Source: a virus. From it: a stretch of DNA of 32,717 bases. Both the position numbers and the translations under genes were made by a program. How positions within the stretch are numbered: position 1 is the first letter of the stretch; the number at the start of each line of letters is the position of its first letter. Below the pieces are notes generated by a model. It did not search any database and had not been told where the DNA came from. It saw nothing but the letters and a program-made list of their open reading frames with translations. The stretch spans positions 1 through 32,717 of IMG/VR virus record IMGVR_UViG_3300035698_020564, one strand, 5' to 3'. Of this stretch, positions 24,794-30,153 are shown one piece after another.

Positions 24794-24958
24794 TTACCAA
24801 GACCCAGACAAAGACCCAGACCCAGACCAAGACCAAGACCAAGACCCAGGCAAAGACCCAGACCAAGACCAAGACCCAGACCCAGACCAAGACCAAGACC
24901 TAGACCTAGACCTAGACAAAGACCTAGACCAACCACAGCGTAATATTGCTTGATTCAT
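24794..24958 (-). CDS. Ser-X dipeptide repeat microprotein
   Basis: ATG 24958 lies 1 bp after the previous stop and opens a 54-residue frame: MNQAILRCGW followed by 22 dipeptides. Of these 21 are Ser-X and one Pro-Gly, with X = Trp (8), Gly (7), Arg (4) or Leu (3). At DNA level they are hexamers TCT-NGG or TCT-TTG. The frame stays open across the whole array and stops two bases-worth of codons after no further repeat, in TGG-TAA, which supports coding. Translation would be coupled to the upstream gene. Small phage proteins with Gly/Ser/aromatic dipeptide runs exist, but I know no function. A Trp-rich repeat could bind membranes or glycans. Confidence 0.6.
   Translation of the reverse strand: MNQAILRCGWSRSLSRSRSRSWSWSGSGSWSWSGSLPGSWSWSWSGSGSLSGSW
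24797..24928 (-). repeat. Hexanucleotide repeat array, 22 units
   Basis: Twenty-two consecutive hexamers fill 132 bp. On the minus strand units are TCTAGG, TCTTGG, TCTGGG or TCTTTG (one CCTGGG). Most variation is at the fourth base, switching the encoded residue among Arg, Trp and Gly without shifting frame. Unit loss or gain keeps the frame. Confidence 0.9.
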
Positions 24959-24959
24959 T

Positions 24960-25289
24960 TTACTTTATTCCACTAGGTAGTGAATCAATTATACACGCAT
25001 CTATAACAGCGCCTCTTCCTATAATAACTAATTTATCTCCGTACGGCTCTTGCTCTTTAAAAACACAGTCTTTAACAGACTCATTCCATCTTTTAGTTTC
25101 AGGTATCCAACATGCTTTTTCTAGGACTAGCTCATTCTTGCATACTTTAACAAGCTTACCTGTGTATATAAACGTCACAGTACGTATAAGATAATTCTCT
25201 CCAACTAAATAAGGGTGCGCCTCTACATTAGTTTGTAACGCTGTTAACTCTCTTACTTGCCTCAATGTTAAATCATTTAAATCAATCAT
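24960..25289 (-). CDS. Conserved phage protein of unknown function
   Basis: This 109-residue protein starts at ATG 25289 (AAAGGAC upstream). It has the block YLIRTVTFIYTGKLVKVCKN, then VLEKACWIPETKRW and LVIIGRGAVIDACIID. I recognise this layout ('R.VT...TG.L.....EL.L..A.WI.DTGR......... VIIGRGAI.DA') from hypothetical proteins of many proteobacterial phages, where it is a small beta-rich protein without a known role. An N-terminal helix (NDLTLRQVRELTALQTNVEA) precedes it. It follows a second conserved hypothetical and is coupled to the Ser-X gene. Confidence 0.6.
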   Translation of the reverse strand: MIDLNDLTLRQVRELTALQTNVEAHPYLVGENYLIRTVTFIYTGKLVKVCKNELVLEKACWIPETKRWNESVKDCVFKEQEPYGDKLVIIGRGAVIDACIIDSLPSGIK

Positions 25290-25332
25290 CTTTAATGTCC
25301 TTTCTTTACATATAAAAATTTATATCTCAATC

Positions 25333-25761
25333 TTACTCATCTTTCTTACATACGTTTAACAGACTTAAAAACTTATCAGCTTCTTTTCTGTCTGACTCTT
25401 TTTCATCTTCAGAAAGATTCTTATAGTCTGTTCCAATTTGTCTTTGCCATCTATCTATTGCCCAAACAGGGATCATAATACCACCTGTTACGGGGTTTAC
25501 TGCGCATTTGCTAAACAAATATTTCATCCATCCAGACCATTGCTCATGGCATAAATTAGCTAAAGATTCTCTTAATTCATCTCTATTGACTTTCTTTTGA
25601 TGCTCAATCCTACGCAGCTCTGACTTTGAACTAAAGCCTTTTTCTTTTTCTTTTAGTTTACATTTTTCACACGTACTATGCTTAGTTCTATCCATGCCTT
25701 CCATTTTATATTGCGCTATGACTACGCCGCAATATAAGCACGTTTCAACTATATGTCCCAT
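25333..25761 (-). CDS. Conserved phage protein with zinc ribbon and 'HEQWSGWM' motif
   Basis: This 142-residue protein starts at ATG 25761 behind AAGGAAGGGAAATAA. The N-terminus has a zinc ribbon (CLYC at 8-11, CEKC at 31-34). The C-terminal part has LANLCHEQWSGWMKYLFSK, GGIMIPVWAIDRWQRQ and LSEDEKESDRKEADKFL, a helical domain widespread in phage genomes as a stand-alone hypothetical protein; here it is joined to a ribbon. It starts inside the preceding 30-codon frame (13-bp overlap) and is the first sizeable gene after the attenuated promoter. The zinc ribbon would allow nucleic-acid binding, but no function is established to my knowledge. Confidence 0.65.
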   Translation of the reverse strand: MGHIVETCLYCGVVIAQYKMEGMDRTKHSTCEKCKLKEKEKGFSSKSELRRIEHQKKVNRDELRESLANLCHEQWSGWMKYLFSKCAVNPVTGGIMIPVWAIDRWQRQIGTDYKNLSEDEKESDRKEADKFLSLLNVCKKDE

Positions 25762-25841
25762 TTATTTCCCTTCCTTAAATTTTCTAAATATCTCTCTTTC
25801 TCCAATTTTTTAATATCTTTTAAGACCAATTTAAGAGCCAT
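25749..25841 (-). CDS. 30-residue leader peptide
   Basis: ATG 25841 follows a good GAAGGAG site. The frame encodes MALKLVLKDIKKLEKERYLE and ten more residues and stops in TAG inside the next gene (13-bp overlap). It is one amphipathic basic helix. It is the first frame after the terminator at 25886-25916, so it may couple or regulate translation of the zinc-ribbon protein that follows. Confidence 0.5.
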   Translation of the reverse strand: MALKLVLKDIKKLEKERYLENLRKGNKWDI

Positions 25842-25885
25842 AGATGCTCCTTCGCCGAACTGCAAGTCTAAAGTTTCACAGCTCC

Positions 25886-25916
25886 AAAAAAAATAGCCCT
25901 AACAAAATGCTAGGGC
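25886..25916 (-). terminator. Strong intrinsic terminator just after the consensus promoter
   Basis: On the minus strand GCCCTAGC and GTTAGGGC form an 8-bp stem (one G-U pair) around ATTTT, followed by TA and eight T's. It lies about 35 nt downstream of the predicted start of transcription, so most transcripts should stop here unless antiterminated. Confidence 0.88.
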
Positions 25917-25952
25917 CTATGAAAAAAGGAAAAAATAAGAAGAAAAGCTACA
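25886..25952 (-). ncRNA. Candidate ~67-nt terminated leader RNA (6S/tR'-like)
   Basis: The interval runs from the expected start site, about seven bases beyond a perfect promoter, to the end of the U-run of a strong terminator. No start codon lies in it. The RNA would begin with about 35 nt that are nearly all pyrimidine (CTTTTCTTCTTATTTTTTCC on the minus strand) and end in the terminator hairpin. It may be a regulatory RNA or simply the attenuated leader of the downstream operon. Confidence 0.6.
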
Positions 25953-25958
25953 GGTGAA

Positions 25959-25987
25959 ATTATACATTTTATTATTTTCCTTGTCAA
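25959..25987 (-). promoter_or_regulatory. Perfect consensus sigma70 promoter
   Basis: On the minus strand TTGACA (25982-25987), exactly 17 bp, and TATAAT (25959-25964): both hexamers are perfect matches. The spacer is almost all A/T. Transcription would start near 25952 and run toward the lysis and virion genes. The promoter begins 7 bp after the stop of a 31-codon gene stump. Confidence 0.92.
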
Positions 25988-25993
25988 ACAGCA

Positions 25994-26089
25994 TTAAGCC
26001 ATAACCTTTGAAACTTCTCTTTGAAACATAGCTTCGGCTTTTCCATTTGCTAGGTTTCCAAGGGTTAATTTTTCTGTTTGACTGTTCAC
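25994..26089 (-). CDS. 31-codon frame, possibly a truncated phage gene
   Basis: A GTG start at 26089 follows AAAGGAGGAAAAT, a near-perfect ribosome-binding site; the ATG two bases upstream is immediately followed by TGA and cannot be used. The frame reads MNSQTEKLTLGNLANGKAEA and eleven more residues, then TAA. The LTLGNLANG...F.RE..KV segment resembles, from memory, the start of ~100-residue phage proteins near replication genes, so this may be the N-terminal remnant of one. The consensus promoter begins right after it, as if an insertion or deletion replaced the rest. Confidence 0.5.
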   Translation of the reverse strand: MNSQTEKLTLGNLANGKAEAMFQREVSKVMA

Positions 26090-26104
26090 ATTTTCCTCCT
26101 TTAG

Positions 26105-26326
26105 TTAAATTTTTGCTCTTTCAAATACGGTTTTAAATACTTCAGCATTTATAAAATAACTGTTTTGCTTGTGACAATTTGGGCATTCAAGCTTTGAAAC
26201 AATTGTTTGAAGATGAATTTCAGAAGCCCATGAGCATGAACATTCTCTGCAAATAGCAATGCCAGTTATCCATTTCTTGTCATTATATTGATCAATATGA
26301 GTTATTATAGCGTTATTTTCAATCAT
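26105..26326 (-). CDS. Small zinc-ribbon protein
   Basis: This 73-residue protein starts at ATG 26326, overlapping the upstream membrane microprotein by 8 bp (ATGATTGA). It has a four-cysteine ribbon, CREC at 26-29 and CPNC at 48-51, with Cys31 and His52 nearby, in the layout 'C..C...W.........L.CP.C' common to small phage zinc proteins. Nucleic-acid or protein binding is likely; the exact role is unknown. It is the last intact gene before the consensus promoter, where lambdoid phages place the late antiterminator, so a regulatory role is worth testing. Confidence 0.65.
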   Translation of the reverse strand: MIENNAIITHIDQYNDKKWITGIAICRECSCSWASEIHLQTIVSKLECPNCHKQNSYFINAEVFKTVFERAKI

Positions 26327-26495
26327 CCTTAAAAGCCTCTAGAAGCTCTTTGTCGTACTTTTGAGTAAGATGAAAGCCATCTTTAACAGCAAAATATGAT
26401 ATTACTGAAAGCATAGCTACTAAAACACCTGCCAAAAACCAAAAACCACAACAATAAAATCTATCATTATTTTGGTTTGTTTTTATTTCACTCAT
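26319..26495 (-). CDS. 58-residue single-span membrane microprotein
   Basis: ATG 26495 overlaps the stop of the sponge-like gene (ATGA) and the frame ends inside the zinc-ribbon gene start. The protein has a polar N-terminus (MSEIKTNQNNDRF), one membrane segment with two cysteines (YCCGFWFLAGVLVAMLSVIS) and a charged C-terminus (FHLTQKYDKELLEAFKDD). The tight overlaps on both sides support it as a real gene. Function unknown. Confidence 0.6.
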   Translation of the reverse strand: MSEIKTNQNNDRFYCCGFWFLAGVLVAMLSVISYFAVKDGFHLTQKYDKELLEAFKDD

Positions 26496-26899
26496 GCTTT
26501 GTTTTCTCCCTCAACGCCTCTTTCTTCTCTGTCTTTTTTTCTTTTATTAAGCCACATAAGAGCTTCGTCTAGTTTAGTTATAGCCATAGCGTTTTCTCTA
26601 CATGGAAAATAATTATTTAACCCTTCAATAATCTTCTTACTTGCTTCGATAATCGTATCAACCTGACAACCATTAACGCCATGCTCCTTAACAGGGCCAT
26701 TTTGTAAAGTGAATGAGAGAGAATTTTTATCATTTCTCACGTATATAAAGTTGTTTGGTCTGATATCTTTCTCAAACCATTTATAATCCATTCCACCACT
26801 TTCATTAAATTTTTCAGGGAATTTTTCTCTCAATTCATCCATTATTATTAAGTTAAACCCATCAATTTTTTCTAATCCTTTTAAAGTTTCTAAAGCCAT
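26492..26899 (-). CDS. Acb2/Tad1-hairpin-domain protein (putative anti-CBASS nucleotide sponge)
   Basis: The best start is ATG 26899 (MALETLKGLE, behind GAAAGGAAAAATTAAA), giving 135 residues; the frame is open to 26968 but the extra residues look non-native. The C-terminal part, about 60-131, has SFTLQNGPVKEHGVNGCQ, a helix, then PCRENAMAITKLDEALMWL and REERGVEG. The 'P.RE...AITKLEEA..WL' helical hairpin is the signature of the Acb2 family, whose members bind cyclic oligonucleotides and blunt CBASS defence. The N-terminal ~60 residues are an added domain of unknown role. Binding activity is inferred from the family; the GVNGCQ block is shared by longer phage homologues. Confidence 0.72.
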   Translation of the reverse strand: MALETLKGLEKIDGFNLIIMDELREKFPEKFNESGGMDYKWFEKDIRPNNFIYVRNDKNSLSFTLQNGPVKEHGVNGCQVDTIIEASKKIIEGLNNYFPCRENAMAITKLDEALMWLNKRKKDREERGVEGENKA

Positions 26900-27031
26900 T
26901 TTAATTTTTCCTTTCATAATAATAAACATCCATATTTGCCATGAGACGCGAAAGAATATCGAATCCATAGTTTCATATGGAAAACATCAAAACATAACAT
27001 TTAAGCTACGTTTTGCAAAGATAACGCGATT

Positions 27032-27232
27032 CTAGTCACCTCCATTCCCTTCTATTTTTTCAAGATTGTGCCATTCTGCTTTGAACAACTCTATTGAATT
27101 TTTACTCATTTTTTCAAAAATATTAAGCCAGATATCGCCTCTTATAAATTTTTTCCATTCTTCATTACCTGTTTTTTTAATAAAAGCGTCTCGACAAAGC
27201 TTAACTAACGCCCTTCTCTGTTGATTATTCAC
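27032..27232 (-). CDS. 66-residue basic protein, unknown
   Basis: The frame is open further upstream, but GTG 27232, one base after the stop of the membrane microprotein, is the likely start (MNNQQRRALVKLCRDAFIKK). The protein is helical and basic with aromatic residues (GNEEWKKFIRGDIWLNIFEK) and an acidic C-terminus. I do not recognise a family. It lies between the helicase loader operon and the sponge-like gene. Confidence 0.55.
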   Translation of the reverse strand: MNNQQRRALVKLCRDAFIKKTGNEEWKKFIRGDIWLNIFEKMSKNSIELFKAEWHNLEKIEGNGGD

Positions 27233-27233
27233 A

Positions 27234-27377
27234 TTATTGTATCGCAATATGTAGCCATTTTTGAATATCCTCCAATATAAACATAAAAAAATAACGCATC
27301 TCATATGCAGCTGTAATAATAAATAAGCTGATTGCAAAAATTAAAGCCCAATTTTCATTTTTATTTTTATTATCCAT
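27234..27377 (-). CDS. 47-residue single-span membrane microprotein
   Basis: ATG 27377 overlaps the helicase-loader stop (ATGGATAA). The protein is MDNKNKNENW, then a membrane segment (ALIFAISLFIITAAYEM) and a second, more amphipathic aromatic stretch (RYFFMFILEDIQKWLHI). A GTG start for the next gene lies one base after its stop. Such small membrane genes are frequent in phage early regions; role unknown. Confidence 0.5.
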   Translation of the reverse strand: MDNKNKNENWALIFAISLFIITAAYEMRYFFMFILEDIQKWLHIAIQ

Positions 27378-28047
27378 GGTTTATTCTCCTAAGACTATTC
27401 CCGTCAAAAACAATTACTTTAGAAGTAGATCTTAAACGGTCTAAAATCCTTTCAGCATACGTTTTTTTCAACTGTTCTTTACTTAAGTTTGTTGTGATTA
27501 TACTTGTAAGCTGACGACTATATCTTTCAGAAATTATAGAATCAACTTTTGTCAAAACCCATGACGCGGTATGCTCTGCCCCTAAATCATCGATTACTAA
27601 AAGTTTTGATGTTTTAATCTTTTGTTCAAATTTATAAAATTCGATAGGATCTTTTGCTTTAAGAGAAAAAAGCTTATCAAGCAAACAAGGCATTGAAATA
27701 AAAAAACCTGATTTATCATGTTTCAGCAAATACTCGACTAAAAGAGCAATTGCAAATGTAGTTTTCATTGTTCCAACCGCACCAAGCATTATTAAACCTT
27801 CTCCATTTTCAATATTTTCGACGAGATTCTTTCTATAATCTAAAACACTTGCATATTGCGCTTTAACTTGCTCAGGAATTGTTTTCTCGATAATGTAATC
27901 AAAATCTATCTTCTGAAATCTTTTGTTTATCCCTGCTTTAACTAGTTTTTCGCTTTTAATATTTTTCCAATTTTGACAGTCAAAATATTTATTCTGAAAA
28001 TAACAATCTTCTTTCTCTACTCGTTTATTCATGCATAGCCCTGCCAT
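27370..28047 (-). CDS. DnaC-like helicase loader ATPase
   Basis: ATG 28047, one base after the replication-initiator stop, is the likely start (225 residues); an in-frame ATG at 28140 would overlap that gene by 92 bp. The N-terminus has Cys5, Cys15 and Cys24, possibly zinc-binding as in DnaC/DnaI. The AAA+ core has Walker A GAVGTMKTT (89-97, with Met where Gly is usual before Lys), Walker B KLLVIDDLGAEH (147-158), sensor I SIITTNLS and ERILDRLRS carrying the arginine finger. It loads the replicative helicase at the origin together with the O-like protein. No helicase gene lies in this window, so the phage probably uses the host's. Confidence 0.88.
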   Translation of the reverse strand: MAGLCMNKRVEKEDCYFQNKYFDCQNWKNIKSEKLVKAGINKRFQKIDFDYIIEKTIPEQVKAQYASVLDYRKNLVENIENGEGLIMLGAVGTMKTTFAIALLVEYLLKHDKSGFFISMPCLLDKLFSLKAKDPIEFYKFEQKIKTSKLLVIDDLGAEHTASWVLTKVDSIISERYSRQLTSIITTNLSKEQLKKTYAERILDRLRSTSKVIVFDGNSLRRINHG

Positions 28048-28048
28048 T

Positions 28049-28828
28049 TCACAAAACATCCCAGCCATCAGCCCTTGCCTTTTCTGCTTCTTCTTTCCAA
28101 TTGACCTCACTAGGTCTGTACCCAACTTTAACTTTTCCATCTCCCCCCCCTTTTTTCCTAAAAGGACTTTTTAACCAATTGCTAAATGCAGCAGTATAAT
28201 TTTTATATTTCTTCCCATTTGCTTCTAAATAATTTTTAAATATGTCTAGCTGCTCATAGATTTTTTCTACAGTGTCAGCTTTCAACCATTCCTCTTGTAT
28301 TTTTTTAGAAGGTTTAAGAATATTTATATAAAAATCTAAAAGTTCTTTTGGCATTGCAGTGCGTAGTTGTTCAGTAATATCTTCATAACCATATTCGTTA
28401 TTTTTATATTTTTTTCTTTTTTTATATATTTTTTTATCTTTATCTTTATCTTTATCTTTATCTTTATCTACTGTTGCAAGTCGCTTGCAAGTCGCTTGCA
28501 AGTTTTTAGTTGTGTTGTCCTTTAATTCCAATAGTTTAGGGTATTTGATTATTAGTTTGTCTTCTTTCCTACATGACTTTAAACTGAGTTTATTATCAAG
28601 ATAAACTAAGAATAAACTAAGTTTATTATTCTTTAGACCTAATAACGCCTTGAGTTGTCTCTCTGTTATCTCTAATATCGGCTCGAAATTGTTAGCTTGC
28701 GTCATATTCTTAGCGATAGCTTCGCATAATATCCAATATCTTTCTACAAAACCCCATCCGAATTTTTCCCTAATTGACGCAAGTGAGCTATTGTTGTTAG
28801 CGTCAGAAAAATGCTTAAACCATTTCAT
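28049..28828 (-). CDS. Replication initiator (phage O / DnaD-like)
   Basis: This 259-residue protein starts at ATG 28828 behind GGAGGAAG. The N-terminal domain (1-105) is the phage replisome-organiser winged helix: MKWFKHFSDANNNSSL, FGWGFVERYWILCEAI, ILEITERQLKALLGL, LIIKYPKLLE. A linker of six Asp-Lys pairs (about 121-132) follows, then a basic stretch and a C-terminal helical domain (ELLDFYINILKPSK, then YTAAFSNWLKSPF) that probably contacts the helicase loader encoded next. The repeat cluster coding for residues 109-132 looks like the origin itself, as in lambda O. Confidence 0.82.
   Translation of the reverse strand: MKWFKHFSDANNNSSLASIREKFGWGFVERYWILCEAIAKNMTQANNFEPILEITERQLKALLGLKNNKLSLFLVYLDNKLSLKSCRKEDKLIIKYPKLLELKDNTTKNLQATCKRLATVDKDKDKDKDKDKKIYKKRKKYKNNEYGYEDITEQLRTAMPKELLDFYINILKPSKKIQEEWLKADTVEKIYEQLDIFKNYLEANGKKYKNYTAAFSNWLKSPFRKKGGGDGKVKVGYRPSEVNWKEEAEKARADGWDVL
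28391..28502 (-). other. Candidate phage replication origin: iterons plus AT-rich tract
   Basis: At 28474-28502 the 7-bp element TTGCAAG occurs three times at an exact 11-bp period (spacer TCGC), each with the palindrome TTGCAA. Next to it, 28391-28470 is nearly all A/T, including about five TATCTT hexamers (28435-28464) and long T runs on the plus strand. Iterons beside an AT-rich unwinding tract, inside the initiator gene, is the lambda ori layout. Confidence 0.55.
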
Positions 28829-28878
28829 TATAAACTTCCTCCAGCCATGTATAAAACATTTATTAAAGCCCCCTCCAA

Positions 28879-28936
28879 TAAAAAAAGCCTCTTACAGGTG
28901 ATGGGTCACGAATGACGCTGCAAAAGGCTCTTTTTT
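28879..28936. terminator. Bidirectional intrinsic terminator with nested small hairpins
   Basis: AGCCTCTTACA (28886-28896) and TGCAAAAGGCT (28919-28929) form an 11-bp stem with two G-U wobbles on the minus strand, with T-runs on both sides (seven A's at 28879-28885 on plus, six T's at 28931-28936). The 22-nt loop can itself form GTCA-TTCG-TGAC on the minus strand (28905-28916) or GTGA-TGGG-TCAC on plus. It ends the recombination module before the replication genes. Confidence 0.8.
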
Positions 28937-29053
28937 ATAAAATATTATAGTAAAACGTTTATAACTATTAATTATAATTAATATTAATAAAATACAAGCA
29001 AATTCTGAACCCATCGAATAAAATTATAAGCTTCTGAAATAGATTGTCAATAA

Positions 29054-29500
29054 CTATTCGATATTGTTCAACCAATCGCTCCATTTTACTAGATTGACCT
29101 CTTTTAATGCTAGTATTACATCTTTAACCGAGCACGCTATAAATGAGATATGCCCGTTTTTTATCACCATGTTTTTGAAGTTTATCTGTGAATCACTCAT
29201 CTTCTTTTTAGGTAGTTTTACCTCAATCGAAGTAAACAACGGGATAGGGAAATTCTGAGGCTTATAAAACCCTAAAATATCGTGCACGCCCCTTAAGCCT
29301 GTGAACCTTCGCCCTTTAATCCCTGCATTATTTTGACGCCAAAAATGCACGTATCTTGCTTTTAAGTAAAATAAAATTTCTGCTTGGATATCTGATTCGA
29401 CTCTTTTTTCTTTTGTTGAAAGCGTAATACTATCTTCTTGTACTAGAAACAGCTGATTAGCTCTTAGTCTTAAGCTTCCGATCTTTCTCATAAGTTTCAA
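29054..29500 (-). CDS. VRR-NUC type nuclease (PD-(D/E)XK fold)
   Basis: The frame starts at TTG 29500 or ATG 29491, both overlapping the SEC-C gene; 148 residues from the first. The nuclease core is EKRVESDIQAEILFYLKARY (with Glu and Gln of the first helix), FTGLRGVHDILGFYK (active-site Asp in GVHDILG) and FTSIEVKLPKKKMSDSQ (E-V-K motif and following Gln). This is the VRR-NUC pattern seen in phage Holliday-junction-type nucleases; the family's stand-alone phage members are about 90-150 residues. It probably trims branched recombination or replication intermediates. The N-terminal ~35 residues have no conserved feature. Confidence 0.8.
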   Translation of the reverse strand: MKLMRKIGSLRLRANQLFLVQEDSITLSTKEKRVESDIQAEILFYLKARYVHFWRQNNAGIKGRRFTGLRGVHDILGFYKPQNFPIPLFTSIEVKLPKKKMSDSQINFKNMVIKNGHISFIACSVKDVILALKEVNLVKWSDWLNNIE

Positions 29501-29738
29501 CTTTTAATAAAAAATCTTTTATCTTTTTAGTATAATGCAAAACGTCTTTTAATGGAATATATCTTGTCATTTTATTTAAACAACATCTCTTGAATTTCTT
29601 TTTGCTCCCACAAAAACAAGGGTAATTTCTAGGATATTTTAGCACAGGATTCATGCCAAAACCCTCTTTGGGTCTGTAAACCATGTTTTTAAAACGCTTT
29701 ATCGGTTCTTCTCTCGTCTCTTTTTCAGCTGTATTCAT
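29457..29738 (-). CDS. SEC-C zinc-motif protein
   Basis: This 93-residue protein starts at ATG 29738 behind AAAGGA, overlapping the HNH gene's end. Residues about 39-57 are a SEC-C motif, YPCFCGSKKKFKRCC, with Cys41, Cys43, Cys52 and Cys53 as zinc ligands. The rest is basic and helical (LKDVLHYTKKIKDFLLKVET). SEC-C motifs bind zinc and mediate contacts with proteins or nucleic acids, as at the SecA C-terminus. Its position between two nuclease genes suggests an accessory role in DNA processing; this is inference. Confidence 0.72.
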   Translation of the reverse strand: MNTAEKETREEPIKRFKNMVYRPKEGFGMNPVLKYPRNYPCFCGSKKKFKRCCLNKMTRYIPLKDVLHYTKKIKDFLLKVETYEKDRKLKTKS

Positions 29739-30000
29739 TCCTTTTTATCCTCTCCCATTGAGCTAAACCTATAATACTTCTAGGTCTAATTTGCATCACA
29801 TCACAAAATTTCATTTCGTTCCAGATTATTAAACCTTTTTTCTTGCATAAATGGCAATCTATACAAGCATTTTGAATATTCTTAGTATTATGAATAAATT
29901 CTGGATAATACGCTATATTATATTTAGTCTGTGGAAATTTATGATGCAAAGTTATTAGTTTATTCTTGTCACAAATTGGACAATGCCCCCAAAACCCCAA
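29725..30000 (-). CDS. HNH-type zinc endonuclease-like protein
   Basis: The start is TTG 30000, behind AAGGGGG, giving 91 residues. The layout is CPIC (7-10), LHHKFP with the His pair at 19-20, NIQNACIDCHLCK with Asn44, Cys46, Cys49 and His50: two zinc-binding cysteine pairs around the His, Asn and His of an HNH (beta-beta-alpha metal) active site. The C-terminal part (RPRSIIGLAQWERIK) is basic. Small HNH proteins of this kind act in phage packaging, recombination or as mobile nicking enzymes. Its place in the recombination module favours a DNA-processing role. Confidence 0.72.
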   Translation of the reverse strand: MGFWGHCPICDKNKLITLHHKFPQTKYNIAYYPEFIHNTKNIQNACIDCHLCKKKGLIIWNEMKFCDVMQIRPRSIIGLAQWERIKRNEYS

Positions 30001-30051
30001 TATAACCCCCTTAATATTTAGGATATTTCCTCAAAATGCCCCTTCAATAGT

Positions 30052-30150
30052 TCAATTCTTTTTGAAATTTTTCTTGGAAGAAATAAAAACAATTTTCGCA
30101 CATTCATCAATAATAGCAATTTTATTTTTTGTTAATTCAATTTCAATCAT
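30052..30150 (-). CDS. Short frame, possible remnant of an HNH/AP2-type gene
   Basis: ATG 30150 lies 3 bp after the ATPase stop and encodes 32 residues, starting MIEIELTKNKIAIIDE. That start resembles the 'MIEIPLTQGKVALIDDED' start of many phage AP2/HNH homing endonucleases. After IIDE the frame loses the expected pattern and stops; the neighbouring frame stays open to 30018 with a helix-like sequence (RKISKRIELLKGHFEEIS). A frameshifted short gene or an endonuclease stump are both possible. The ribosome-binding site is weak. Confidence 0.4.
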   Translation of the reverse strand: MIEIELTKNKIAIIDECAKIVFISSKKNFKKN

Positions 30151-30153
30151 AAT

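Noticed and set aside
24797-24928. Repeat array considered as CRISPR or attachment site
   Set aside because: Units are 6 bp without spacers, and the array is in frame within a small gene; no cas gene or integrase is nearby.
26900-27031. A 28-codon frame starting at an ATG near 26999 between the 66-residue gene and the sponge-like gene
   Set aside because: No ribosome-binding site and an unremarkable sequence; probably untranslated spacer.
27370-28140. Longer form of the helicase loader starting at 28140
   Set aside because: It would overlap the replication initiator by 92 bp; the ATG at 28047, one base after the upstream stop, is simpler.
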